A stretch of 64,000 nt of DNA from Macrocystis pyrifera (Eukaryota; Sar; Phaeophyceae; Laminariales; Laminariaceae): the NCBI GenBank assembly GCA_031763025.1, contig JASSKH010000010.1:10247427-10311426 (forward strand), read 5' to 3'. A model generated the notes under the pieces. The model was not told where the DNA came from and did not search any database. It saw only the letters and a list, made by a program, of their open reading frames with translations. Shown here piece by piece: positions 33,501 through 41,253 of the stretch (its first letter is position 1; the number at the start of each line of letters is the position of its first letter). The position numbers were made by a program, and so were the translations under genes.

Positions 33501-34201
33501 CCCTCGCATCCCTACAATGCCGGAACGGAGCACGTCGGGTTTTCACCGGCTAGGCAGACATTGCTTGCACCAATAAAACGCCGTGGGGCGTTCGGCGAGT
33601 CGCATGAAGAGTGAGCTGCCTCCTGTTACACTAATAATTGCCTACGAGGCGGACTTTCCTGCTTGTGAATGACAGCTTCGAATTCATTGATTTATTTTCT
33701 GGTGCGACCAATTCCAGAGTCAGCAATGGGTATACTACAGTAAGTATGTATCTGCCTTGTGGCTGCCTTACCATACACGTACACACACGAGGGGGTTCTT
33801 GACGAACGTGTGAATCGCTCCTGCAAGAAGGAGTTACGTTGTTGTTGTTGTTGGTGTTCATGTTGTTGCTGCTGTTGAAACGGTTTTGGCTGCTGTGGTT
33901 ATTCCTACTAGTACTATATGTTGCTGCTGTCATTGCTGCTGCTGTGACTGTTTGCTGCTGCTGCTGTTGTTGTTGCGGTTTCTGTTGATGCTGTTGTTCT
34001 TACTGCTTCTGCTGCTGTCACTGCTTCTTCTCTTGCTGCTGCTGCTGCTGCTGCTGCTGTTGTTCCTGCTGTTGTTGCTGCTGTTGCTACTGCTGGGGCT
34101 GTTGCTGGTGCTGCTGTTGTTGGTGCCGCGTCCCGTTCGTTTTCAGGCCCGACAACGACCACCTGACGCCTCCGGGAGGGTCCGGGAACATGTTCTTCTG
34201 A
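17740..34201 (+). CDS. PI31-type proteasome regulator (PSMF1 homologue), six firm and three tentative exons
   Basis: PI31 binds the 20S proteasome and modulates its activity, assembly and transport; it is cytosolic. Seen in order: an FP-like N-terminal domain (ALHCLLVTEGFVCTG, then VSFRYRRPDLPGKVFLFKA), a Pro-rich linker with DDPLRVGPPR, a Gly/Pro-rich region ending LLGPGHPMFGGG, the block EPRFDPFGPP, and the terminus GPDNDHLTPPGG...NMFF with stop. This is the PI31_Prot_N plus PI31_Prot_C layout. Three upstream exons (17,740; 24,279; 25,018) splice in phase and add an unusual extension of about 126 residues with a charged helix and poly-Ala; they could belong to another transcript. Total about 450 residues versus about 270-300 in animals and plants. 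Two joins need a 1-nt change in G runs (29,185 and 32,286). The junction 27,936 to 29,116 is uncertain. Introns contain copia, R4, R2, R1 and SINE copies. Confidence 0.85.
19560..20505 (-). mobile_element. Truncated, frameshifted Ty1/copia retrotransposon fragment (RT end and RNase H)
   Basis: On the minus strand the end of a copia reverse transcriptase (RDWDAGTLTISQ, FRELVG) is followed by RPDIAN, a copia RNase H with FADADYA, RRSVSGG, TLSTTEAEYVAL, DNEGA and KHIDVRHHFLREL, then QHADFLTKPL and a stop near 19,562. Two single-base frame breaks are visible (about 20,200 and 19,690), and gag, integrase and most of RT are missing. It is a dead 5'-truncated copy lying in the first PI31 intron, opposite to that gene. 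No LTR pair is seen. About 350 bp downstream on the same strand is AT-rich sequence that may be 3' element DNA. Confidence 0.9.
20870..21905 (+). mobile_element. R4 element, rearranged 5' part
   Basis: Starts at the second GC hairpin (GCGTCGCGGGCGGTTCCGCC), then about 130 bp of R4-type sequence in rearranged order, then the usual body to CCGAGCACGCTCAGAGA. In the tentative PI31 intron 1. Confidence 0.78.
23600..24105 (+). mobile_element. R2 element, near full length, opposite orientation
   Basis: Reads in the forward sense from the CGTCGGGTGGCGACAACG end to GATAATGAGTACACCCCCC. It lies in the tentative PI31 intron 1. A second R2-type tail follows at 24,111-24,170, and an isolated tail (GATATCGAGTACCCC) precedes it at 23,560-23,586. 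Confidence 0.78.
24106..24262 (+). repeat. Second R2 tail followed by C-rich tract
   Basis: CGACTACGGCCATGCACGAG then CTATCGAGTACACGCC and about 90 bp of C-rich sequence leading to the acceptor of the exon at 24,279. Confidence 0.7.
24279..24487 (+). CDS. PI31 gene tentative exon 2
   Basis: Acceptor TTATCATAG, donor GTGAGA. It encodes a charged, probably helical segment (LETAKRDLDSASAAVSQLPS, later VDGEIQSQLWRHLRSRG), then a Ser/Thr/Gly linker. Composition and both splice sites indicate a real exon. I do not recognise the segment and membership in the PI31 gene is inferred. The donor is followed at once by a 29-base G run. Confidence 0.5.
24488..24605. repeat. 29-base G run and purine-rich tract
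   Basis: Starts eight bases after the donor of the exon ending 24,487; followed by about 80 bp of GGGGAGAGG-type sequence. Confidence 0.85.
25018..25149 (+). CDS. PI31 gene tentative exon 3 with poly-Ala
   Basis: Acceptor CTACCAG, donor GTGGGT (GTGAGC inside is an alternative). A CTG run translates here as poly-Ala, then GADLVVGVSTGANNDSPTAR. It is phase 0 at both ends, fitting 24,487 upstream and 27,763 downstream. The gene link is inferred. Confidence 0.45.
25190..25280 (+). mobile_element. R3 element, 5'-truncated
   Basis: Forward copy of the last roughly 80 bp: CTTGAAAGTGATGCGTGGTT, GGCGAGCAACTAAAGAGTGC, then C run. Confidence 0.7.
25430..25574. mobile_element. R5, 145-bp element with 35-bp terminal inverted repeats
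   Basis: Left arm AAAATCAGGTATACCTGGCC then ACTTTCGTGCCAAAA; right arm is its reverse complement with four differences, about 73 bp apart. Pieces of the same arm (ATACCTGATTTTGGC) recur at 26,236-26,290 and 25,594-25,610. In the PI31 intron. Confidence 0.7.
25858..26158 (+). CDS. Unassigned 99-residue open frame inside the PI31 intron
   Basis: CACCATGG start context preceded by an acceptor-like TCCACAG, then 99 codons to TAA with protein-like composition (ends KTIQILEAMWHA). A run of ten Gs lies in the frame. It does not join in phase to 25,149, so it is either a separate small gene, an exon of another transcript, or chance. No family is recognised. Confidence 0.25.
26236..26290. repeat. R5 arm fragments
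   Basis: GTGTACCTGATTTTGGCTCC and AGGTATACCTGATTTTGGCA in tandem, 30 bp apart. Confidence 0.6.
26318..26424 (+). mobile_element. R1 MITE in PI31 intron
   Basis: Left end CTACGGGGAACCATAG, right end CTATGGTCCCCCGTAAC; core GGACCAAATACTG. Confidence 0.9.
26850..27465. repeat. Minisatellite of GTTACCGCTACC-type 12-mers
   Basis: About 615 bp of imperfect 6/12-bp units. No period gives stops, so several frames on both strands are open (up to 217 codons); these are repeat artefacts. In the PI31 intron before 27,763. Confidence 0.92.
27763..27936 (+). CDS. PI31 FP-domain exon a
   Basis: Textbook acceptor (pyrimidine-rich, CTCTGCAG). It encodes SALHAAALALHCLLVTEGFV CTG and then EKLVPD. This matches the start of PI31 N-terminal domains. 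The 3' boundary is chosen at C|GTTGGT because only phase 1 joins to 29,116; TTG|GTGCGG at 27,941 is a better-looking donor but is out of phase. Confidence 0.75.
28113..28515 (+). mobile_element. tRNA-derived SINE copy in PI31 intron
   Basis: Begins GTCCCCGGTGGCTTGGTAGG with a decayed B box (GGGTTCGACTT; about 30 bp after it are missing compared with 53.9 kb). It shares CGTGAGTTAGCTAC, GGGAGAAGGGACGACACCTG and GAGTTAAGCTGGAAAG with the other copy. It has an extra internal segment and a different 3' end. Confidence 0.68.
28730..29095. repeat. C-rich simple sequence in PI31 intron
   Basis: About 360 bp dominated by CCCCC runs and ACACCC words. No coding frame with splice sites seen. Confidence 0.75.
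29116..29316 (+). CDS. PI31 FP-domain exon b, frame break in a G run
   Basis: Acceptor AATCAG. It encodes VSFRYRRPDLPGKVFLFKA (PI31 YSFRYRH...GK...LLKA block), then a 9-G run at about 29,185. After the run the protein-like frame is shifted by one: FLLGERGGEIMSADVDLEPL, then METHDFFE to donor GTGTGT. Dropping one G joins the two halves. Confidence 0.78.
29878..29975. repeat. (CCCT)n tract
   Basis: CTCCCTCC repeats before the PI31 acceptor at 30,011, giving a long pyrimidine tract. Confidence 0.85.
30011..30225 (+). CDS. PI31 proline-rich exon
   Basis: Acceptor CTCTTCCAG, donor GTGACA. It starts HLFSVFRREALSRVVPPKP (end of the FP domain) and continues as a Pro/Ala-rich linker to DPLPPGKVEDDPLRVGPPR. 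The DPLR(V/I)GP motif is characteristic of the PI31 C-terminal region. Phase 2 exit joins precisely to 32,120. Confidence 0.88.
31341..31569. repeat. Four tandem units of 55-58 bp
   Basis: Units start at 31,341, 31,396, 31,454 and 31,512 with ACATGGCGCAGGAAAATGAA; the first lacks one AGC. Very similar units suggest recent expansion. In the PI31 intron after 30,225. Confidence 0.9.
32120..32295 (+). CDS. PI31 glycine-rich exon
   Basis: Acceptor CGCACGCAG, donor GTGAGT. It encodes FAGPPGVGPTPFLPGRGGDF, then Gly-rich sequence ending LLGPGHPMFGGG, as in PI31 proteins before their final block. It leaves phase 1 but the next exon needs phase 2; one more G in the 7-G run at 32,286 would reconcile them. 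Confidence 0.83.
32695..32850. repeat. CCAACCAACCTACCAA-type degenerate repeat
   Basis: Short CAAC/CTAC units before the PI31 acceptor at 32,877. Confidence 0.75.
32878..33024 (+). CDS. PI31 RFDPFGPP exon
   Basis: Acceptor CACACAG, donor GTGAGG. It encodes AGYMEPRFDPFGPPLPGQP and a Gly/Pro/Arg-rich stretch ending RGPPG. FDPFGPP is a signature of PI31 C-termini. It exits in phase 2 and matches the last exon. Confidence 0.88.
33425..33800 (-). mobile_element. R2 element, partial
   Basis: G-rich start, GATGTACGCATATC, R2 body (GGACGGAGCACGTCG equivalent, TCCGAGTCGCATGAA equivalent) to CCTTACCATACACG. In the last PI31 intron. Confidence 0.72.
33838..34125. repeat. CTG/TTG trinucleotide array
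   Basis: About 290 bp of mixed TTG, CTG and GCT triplets ending 20 bp before the acceptor of the terminal PI31 exon. Produces a poly-Leu shadow frame. Confidence 0.9.
34147..34201 (+). CDS. PI31 terminal exon
   Basis: Acceptor CGTTTTCAG; 18 codons, GPDNDHLTPPGGSGNMFF then TGA at 34,199-34,201. PI31 proteins typically end PDNDH-x-PPP...(D)MF(M). It sits immediately after a roughly 290-bp CTG/TTG array. Confidence 0.9.
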
Positions 34202-34226
34202 GATCTGAGATGAGACAGATGTCCAT

Positions 34227-34400
34227 ACGAGGAGAAACACCTCATCCGTCCGTTCATTAAAAAATAATACAAAAAAAAAAAAACGCAAAAAAAACACACG
34301 AGCACACCCAATAACGTGGAGAAACACCTCATCTGTCCGTTCATGAAAAAACAACGCAAAATAAAAAACGCCAAAAACACGCGTACCACACCCAAAAAAG
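34227..34400. repeat. Two A-rich tandem units of about 85 bp
   Basis: GGAGAAACACCTCATC.GTCCG and TTCAT.AAAAAA repeated 88 bp apart, just after the PI31 stop codon. Confidence 0.75.
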
Positions 34401-34879
34401 TGAAGGTGTTTCTCTTTCTCCAGTGTCGTAGATAGTGCCCACAGAGCTTGTACCTAGTATCTCTGTTGATAGGATGAAGAATCAGCACGGAGACTGGATT
34501 TGCTGCATGTCGATGGGTGGAGGGAACGGTTTTATGTGAAGAACTCTCTCTCTCTCACAGGGCGTCCGTCGCCTTTTTCGGCAGGAACGAACCATTCATC
34601 GCCATCCGTCGTCATCCATGAATCCATGGAATGTCCGTGAAACTGTTACCTTCTTCTGAGATTGCCGCCGTAGAGACTTTGTCAGTACCCAAGAGGCGTG
34701 TCGGGGTGGGGTATTGATTGCGAGAGAGGCTGTCGTGCTTGATGAGCACGTGTCTTTCGCATGGATTGAGTTCAGTAGGTGACGATGTCGTCGCGGTAGT
34801 GCGGGATTTTCACAGGCCTCCTCTTGAGCAACAGGAGGAGGAAGAGGACGAGCAGGAACACGTCGATTTTGTTTTGTTA

Positions 34880-35525
34880 TTGTCTGTTGGCCGTGGCGTT
34901 GGGACCGTCCGTCTGCCGTCGGTGGAAGAGTGGTGTCGTCGATCGAATGCGGACGTTGGTAGAAGAACGATTTTGCATAAAGAAATATCATGTCGTCGGT
35001 GGGGTCATGCCGTCGGTAGCATTATGGTTTTGTCGGGATAATCATTACCAGGTATCGTCGGTGGAATGAGGTGCCGTCCGTAGGCAGGAGGATGATATAA
35101 TCTTTGGAATGGTGCCGTCGGTACGTGGATAATACTGTCGGCGCCAATAATGCCGTCGGTAGAATGATATCATCGACAGGAGGGTGGTGACGTCAGCGGA
35201 ATGATGCCGTAGGTAGGAGGGTGGTATCGTCGTTGGAATGATGCCGTGAATTCAAGGATTTTCATGATATCGCTGGTGGAAGGATGCCGTCGGTAGGAGG
35301 ATACCGCCTGCCGAAGTATGGTATCGTCGGTGGAATGATGTTGTCGGTAGCAAGATGTTATTGTCGGTGACACTATGATACAATAGATGGATGATGCCGC
35401 CGGTAGAGTGATGCTATCGTGGGTGGATTGATACCGTCGGTGGATTAATACCGTCGGTAGCAGGATGGTACCGTGGATGGAAGGACACCGCTGGTGGAAT
35501 GATGCCGTCGGTGAAGAGTCATCAC
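34880..35525. repeat. Degenerate GATGCCGTCGGTAGGA repeat
   Basis: About 650 bp with GCCGTCGGT, GGAATGATG and ATCGTCGGTGG words at irregular 25-40 bp spacing. Intergenic. Confidence 0.75.
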
Positions 35526-36092
35526 CGTCGCTACGGCCATCCAGTATTAAATACGCGGTAACAAAGATATAACGGGTGAAACTCAACCAGCATGATGAGG
35601 CGAGTTAAATATGTCATCGAGTAGCGGGGATGTTGGTGGAGATACTATGTAGGGACAGCGTGATCCATGTGTGATGACAAACGTCTAATTACATTTTTTT
35701 GGTTTGCTGGGCGTGTAACTCGTTGCTGTTCTCGTCTCATGTCTCCTGACGTCGGAGCTATAAGCTGGGGCAGCGGCAGTGGAGGCTGCCGCGGTCGACG
35801 TGTTCGCTCTTCCCGGGTAGAATCGCACGACGCTTACTGGGCATGCTGCAAATGGTCACCTCTTCCGCTGCGTCGGCGTACGAAGAAGAAAAGGCTACGT
35901 AGACGACCGTTTTTTTTTTCGGGCTCGTCAATACTGGCAGCTAGCTGTGCTACTCGTACGGTGAATAGGGGTTCGCCGTTGCATTTTGGGGCCCAAGCAT
36001 TTTTCACTGGCGGGAATAAGGAACTACCCAACCTTTGTAACTTTGGAGCCGATGCGTTTTTCACAAAGATCTTGCTAAAAAATACCTGGTAT

Positions 36093-36204
36093 TATTACGG
36101 GGGACCATACGAGTAAATAGGACCTACGGTACACACAAAAACCTTTATATTTACCCATTTTTAGTGACAATACTTGGTCCTATTTACTACGGTCCCCCGT
36201 GATA
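36093..36204 (-). mobile_element. R1 MITE, intergenic
   Basis: TATTACGGGGGACCATA with a 4-bp insertion, core GGACCTACGG, right end CCCCCGTGATA. Confidence 0.9.
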
Positions 36205-36942
36205 GTAATGTTTCGTGAGTTATGCTTGCTCGGCGCTGGATGGAGGAATGTTTTGCTAGCAAATCGCGATTATCGGGGTCGTCAAGAATTTGCGTCAAGA
36301 AAAGGGGTCGAGTTGAGAATTAGTTTTTTTTTTAGTGCAGACGGAAAGCCTAAGGGAAAAGATCATTCGTTTCATACCTACCTACTGCGGTGCATGGGAT
36401 GAGACTGTGCGTATCGGGGGCTTGGCTTATGATTTCTGTTTTTTGAAGCCGGTTGTTGAGCGAGGCAAAGAGCTATATACTTCAATCAAGTCAAGAGCAT
36501 CCGAAAATTCGGGTGCTACTTTTTACCCCTACGGTAGCATGCACGCGTTAAAGGTGCTGCACGGAACGACTATCACACGCATATATAGGTTCTTTCTGAC
36601 AGGTATAGGACAGACCAAAAGAGGGTGCAGGTGGACAGAACGACCGTCATATTCAAAGATTCTGCATATGTGTAAGACAGACAAAAATCAGGTGCTATAT
36701 ATTACGACTATTAACATCATCATACCCAAAGGTTCTGCGTTCGTGTTGATCAAATGGGACTAACCAAGGCTTGGAACAGAAGAACGACTTCGCACGTAAG
36801 TAAAGGTTCCTCCTGCAGGCCAAATAGGTGCTCCACAGAACCGCTACGAAACAAGCGTTCTGCATGGGACAAACGAAAGGTTCTGCACAACAAGGCGACC
36901 ACAGAAACCGTCTGCCTGCCTGTCTTTGTACCAGAACATCCT

Positions 36943-37050
36943 ACTACGGTGGTCCATAGTTAATAGGACCTACGGTACACACAAAACCCTATATATTTCT
37001 CTATTTTTACCAACAATATTTGGTCCTGTTAACTATGGTCCCCCGTAATA
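36943..37050 (-). mobile_element. R1 MITE, intergenic
   Basis: CTACGGTGGTCCATAG and CTATGGTCCCCCGTAATA; flanked by TA on both sides. Confidence 0.9.
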
Positions 37051-37535
37051 TTGGTATCAATACGTACCTCATCCACATTACCCACGTTATCCACGTCTGT
37101 CTTTTGGCGTTATTACACTTGGTTTAAATATAGGGGCGGTCGGTCGGTCAAGGGGTCAAACCGCGGTTTGCTATGATTGGCTAATTCGTCGGCATGACTA
37201 CAACAAACGGTAATGGTTCACGACGAATGAACGAATCAATGCCGTACGTTGCAGCTCTATTTTGCCTCCCCGAATTCGGGAAATAATTAATTGTTACACC
37301 TCCCCGCTCAAGTCCCAACATAGCGTCAAACCCGTGACTCTCTAGAAAATGAGCTCTCTTGAACCGCAACCCCGACTACTGTCACTTGCTTTACCCAGCA
37401 ATTTGATGTACCTCCTCTCACTCGTGTCCTGCAGGTTTTGATACAGAACCATATAACCATATTCCTTGGTATGATATAGCCAATAGATCATTCTTTGTTT
37501 CATCTCCTCTCACAGTAGTATGGTACACTGACAGC

Positions 37536-37645
37536 TATTACCGGGGTCCATAGTAAATAGGACCAAATATTGTTAGTAAAAATAGGGAAATGTGTAGGTA
37601 TTTATGTTTACCATAGGTCCTGTTAACTATGGACCCCCGTAATAG
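37536..37645 (+). mobile_element. R1 MITE, intergenic
   Basis: TATTACCGGGGTCCATAG and CTATGGACCCCCGTAATA. It is the third R1 copy in 1.6 kb. Confidence 0.9.
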
Positions 37646-37662
37646 TTCACAGTATTATCCTA

Positions 37663-37790
37663 TTATCGTGCATGCTGCCGTACACAATCCATGGGGAGGT
37701 ACTCCATTATCGCGCGATTCTTGTTGGCCCCCTTGTCCTTCAGGACCCAAATGATGGCGACCACGGTGTCTGGTCGGAGGCGATGGATTG
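37663..37790 (-). CDS. Possible terminal exon, unrecognised
   Basis: A 42-codon frame reading RPDTVVAIIWVLKDKGANKN, then EYLPMDCVRQHAR and TAA. Composition is protein-like and unlike its surroundings, but no clear acceptor or partner exon is seen. Confidence 0.2.
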
Positions 37791-39029
37791 GGGGGGCGCG
37801 GGGGTTGCCTTAGGAGGGAGCGTGATACCACGCTAAGTATTGCCATATCCCACCTCCCCCCCCCCCCCCCCCTTCTATCCTATCCATAATCAAACTCATC
37901 GTAACAATTACCCGAACAAAGCCTGCGAGTACGCCTCGAGTCCCACCTTGTTTCATCACCTGTATTACGTTTTTTTTTAACAGTATGTAGTAGTATTAAC
38001 AGTGTAGCGTCCATCGCCGCTGGGTACGATTTCTGGATCAACTTATTTCTTGAAGGTTCATTCTTATCGGAGAGCTTTTTTTTCAGAATTTCCAAAGTTT
38101 GGAAATGATTGGAGATATGTATCAATGTACGGAGGAGTTCTTGTCACTATTCGTGAAATTCTCCAGTAAGCAAAAAAATCATGTTTGTGTTAAAATTTCA
38201 CATATTTGGAACAAAAATCAGGAAAATCTGGAAGATAAAAAACTGCGCGAAAAAAACATGGAAATTATGGAAAAAAAGCTCTACGATGAGAATGACCCTA
38301 ACCCTTGAGGGACCGTATACAAAACGAACAGATAGCGCATCGACAGTGAACGTGAAAACTAAGGGCACCAGGTATCGAATCGACTTTGTATGAAGAACGT
38401 GCAACACCACGAGTGAATGATCTACCAGGTATCAAGCATCTGCTGCGCGCGTGTTATGTCGGGTCCGTGCACACCCCTTCCGCTGTACTTCGGACACATC
38501 CCCTGGCTCAGCGCCTCAGCAGCCCGGGCAACTTCGTTTGGTGTAACCCTTGCTGTCTGTAATCGTCAGACCTGCGACTCGGCAGGATTTGCCGACTAAC
38601 AACTATTCGGTAGGTGCCGTGGACCAACTAACTCACTTGAGTCGGTATGTCGGCTGGTGAAGCCAGCTGATGGCCAGTAGACGTGCCGACTTCAGTCAGG
38701 CGAGCAAATCAGCCATCCCCGACCGAGAGGTCCCGCCCAAAAAAAGAAAAATTGTACCAGGTATGCCACATTCAACAGATAGTCCTTCCTACAAGTGTGG
38801 AAACCCAACAAGTCGAAGAGTCGACACCTCCGGGAAAGGACTATTAGACCAACTAGTTAGTAGTTGGTGACTCAAGTCATGCCGCCTCACCGCTCTAGGA
38901 ATCGTTATTTTTCAGAGACTTTCTCCCTTTCAAGCCCAAAAGTAAAACAAATGAGCTCCCGTTGCTTATCGGCTTGTTTCCCCTGGCCATGGGCCCACAC
39001 ACTGCTGTAGCACTAAAACAAATATTTCA

Positions 39030-39465
39030 CACGTCAGATAGGTCATGTACAGATATATATCTAGATCCTAACCTGCCGTGATGAGATGCTGTGCTGGATC
39101 CGTAGAGTACAGATCCAACTCAGGAAACGCATCCCAGGTCAAGCAAAACATACGGCTCCCACCCGGCCGCGTGTGCTACATAATACAGATCAAACAGACC
39201 AGGAATCTATCTTCTCTGACAGATCTAGATCATCAAGTAGGGGATCGTTGATCTGTTCCGATGTGTGGATGCATGTTCTGCCTTTCGTGGCAGCCCGGGG
39301 TGCTTCCTTCGCGTAGCCGATGCTGTGATCGTCACATTTTTCGGCCCTTTGCCCGATGAAGCCCTGAAAAAAAATGAGTCTCAGTTTCTTATTCTTACTG
39401 AGCTGCTTCCTGGTCATGGGCCCATACAGCTGTAGCATACAAGTAATGAAAAAAACATGACAACC
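39030..39465 (+). repeat. R6 GATC-rich dispersed repeat
   Basis: Contains ATCCTAACCTGCCGTGATGA, CAGATCAAACAGACCAGGAA and several AGATC/GATCT words; matches 45.8 kb in the same orientation and 53.2 kb inverted. Confidence 0.65.
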
Positions 39466-39473
39466 GTACCCCC

Positions 39474-39585
39474 GACTCGGGTACAAACTATACCACGATT
39501 CGGGTACAACTTATACCCACGATTCGGGTACAAGCTATAGCCACGATTTTGGGTACACACTACCTCCAGGATTCGAGTACAAACA
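39474..39585. repeat. Four units of CGATTCGGGTACAAACTATA
   Basis: About 27-bp units, progressively diverged. Confidence 0.8.
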
Positions 39586-39944
39586 GCTTGGAATTACTTT
39601 GGAGAGTTGGAGCGTATTTGCAGAGGTTTAAAGTCCCTCCCTCATAGCCGACCTCTTCTTAATGTATACATGCGCCGCTTCCTTCCTTCCAACCGTTGTT
39701 GTACTCCCACGCCCCGGGACTCTTACCGTAGCCCATAAAAAGCTAACCAGAGAGCGGAAAGAGGGGAGGGCGGGGGGGGGGGGGTGCTCTCATAACTTCG
39801 CGCTCACGACACTTCGCAAAACGTGGGACCTTGCCAACACTGGGGATGCAAGACGGCGCTGTCCTTCCCACTAAAAAATAACGAAATTTGGTATCTCCGC
39901 GAGGCCATCAGGGAGACCGACTACTCTCGCCAAAAGCGGAGAAA

Positions 39945-40345
39945 AGCAAATGAATGCTAACCAAAGCTACTTTATGCAAAATTATTGTATGCAAAGCTAG
40001 GAGCAAAGCAAGCTAAAAGCAGAGCTAAGCAAAGCTCAGCAGAGCAAAGCAAAGCTAAGCACAGCCAAGCACAGCCAAGCAGAGCTAAGCAAAAGCTATA
40101 AGCAGAGCTAAAACCAAAGCTAAAAGCATAGGTATTTCATAAAAGCAAAGCTAAGGAGAGGGTACAAGCAAAGGTACGTGAGCACGGCGAACACAATCAG
40201 GGCGAATCAGAGAGCTAAGCGAAGAGCTAGGCCACGCTAACGAAAACTAAGGAAACGTAAGGGTAAGCAATGCAAAGCACAGCCAAGCTAAGGAAAGCAA
40301 AGCGAAGCAGAACCATCATGAGCGAACCAGTGCAAAACACATAAG
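39945..40345. repeat. AAGCAAAGCTAAGC-type degenerate repeat
   Basis: About 400 bp of GCAAAGCTAA/GCACAGCCAA words. No coding signal. Intergenic between PI31 and STIMATE. Confidence 0.8.
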
Positions 40346-40691
40346 TGCACAGAAAAAATCAAAACAAAAGCAAGGCTGAGCTAGGCAGACCATTACTATA
40401 CGTAGTAGACCAGCCCACGCCAGGCCAGACTATAGGACACAAAAATCAGCCCATGAAACACAAGACACGGAGGGAACGAACGAGGACAGGTTTCCGACAC
40501 GCCCGCCGCCAACCGCTATAACAAGTAGCTAGCTGGCCTCGACGAGGGGGGAAAAATACTAACATTGTGGTGCCAAATCTACCATAGGCAGCGCGAAGCC
40601 CGTCCCGTGCAACACCCCAAGCGACGCCCGAAACCCAAACAAAAAACACGAGGCAGAGAACTCAAAAGGAAAAGGAGGAGCCCTTTCGCTG

Positions 40692-40694
<3 letters not shown>

Positions 40695-40737
<43 letters not shown>

Positions 40738-40742
40738 CCCCC
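40695..40742. repeat. 40-base C run
   Basis: Homopolymer C 40,695-40,734, just downstream (in the sense of the gene) of the STIMATE stop. Length is unlikely to be exact in an assembly. Confidence 0.9.
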
Positions 40743-40871
40743 ACCTCCCCACCACTACCACCACTAAACTCCCCACCCGGTCTCCCAAGCCCCCATCCAC
40801 CGCAGGAAATCACCCTCTCCAACCCCCAAGACATCTCTCCCCAGCTCACATCCCCAGAACACGCAAGCCTT

Positions 40872-41253
40872 TCACACCATCGTTCTTGCTCTAGAACTCT
40901 CCGCCCGGTCCGCGCTTCGCCGCCCCCCCCTCCATCCCAACACCCCGCTTGCCCCTCCATCCGCCCCGTCGACCCCCCCGCTTTGAGCTCCCAGGGAAGG
41001 CTCCGTCATCCAAGCCGGCTCGCCCGGCAGGTGAGGGGGTGTATTCAACCCTTCTCGCTCTGAAGCGTCTCCACCGCCTCCGCCGGCGCCGCCGCTGGTA
41101 CCGCCGCCGCTACCGCTGCCGCCCCGGCGGCGCCTGCCGCTCCCGCCCAACCCGTCGCCATCCCCATGCTCGTCCGACATGTGTTCGTATCTGCACGTCG
41201 ATCCGTAACGTACCAGCGGCATTAGTGCTGCATCTCCCGAACCCTCACCGTAT
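40872..41253 (-). CDS. STIMATE exon 6, cytosolic tail and stop
   Basis: Acceptor AAAGCAG supplies the base that completes the split Lys codon. 126 residues: YGEGSGDAALMPLVRYGSTC, RYEHMSDEHGD, then a Gly/Ser/Arg-rich tail ending RARTMV and TGA (40,874-40,872). A tail after the membrane domain is usual; this one is long and low in complexity. Confidence 0.82.

Larger units (their letters stand above)
34202..40871. other. Convergent intergenic region between PI31 and STIMATE
   Basis: 6.7 kb containing three R1 MITEs, R6 and several degenerate arrays. The longest plain frame (36,335-36,763) has no motif and lies in AT-rich sequence. I see no supported gene. Confidence 0.5.

Noticed and set aside
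33886..34260. 124-codon poly-Leu ORF
   Set aside because: A shadow of the CTG/TTG array; the real coding sequence at its end is in another frame (PI31 last exon).
36335..36763. 142-codon plus-strand ORF in the intergenic region
   Set aside because: No motif, no splice or initiation context and composition like the surrounding AT-rich DNA. Kept only as intergenic sequence.
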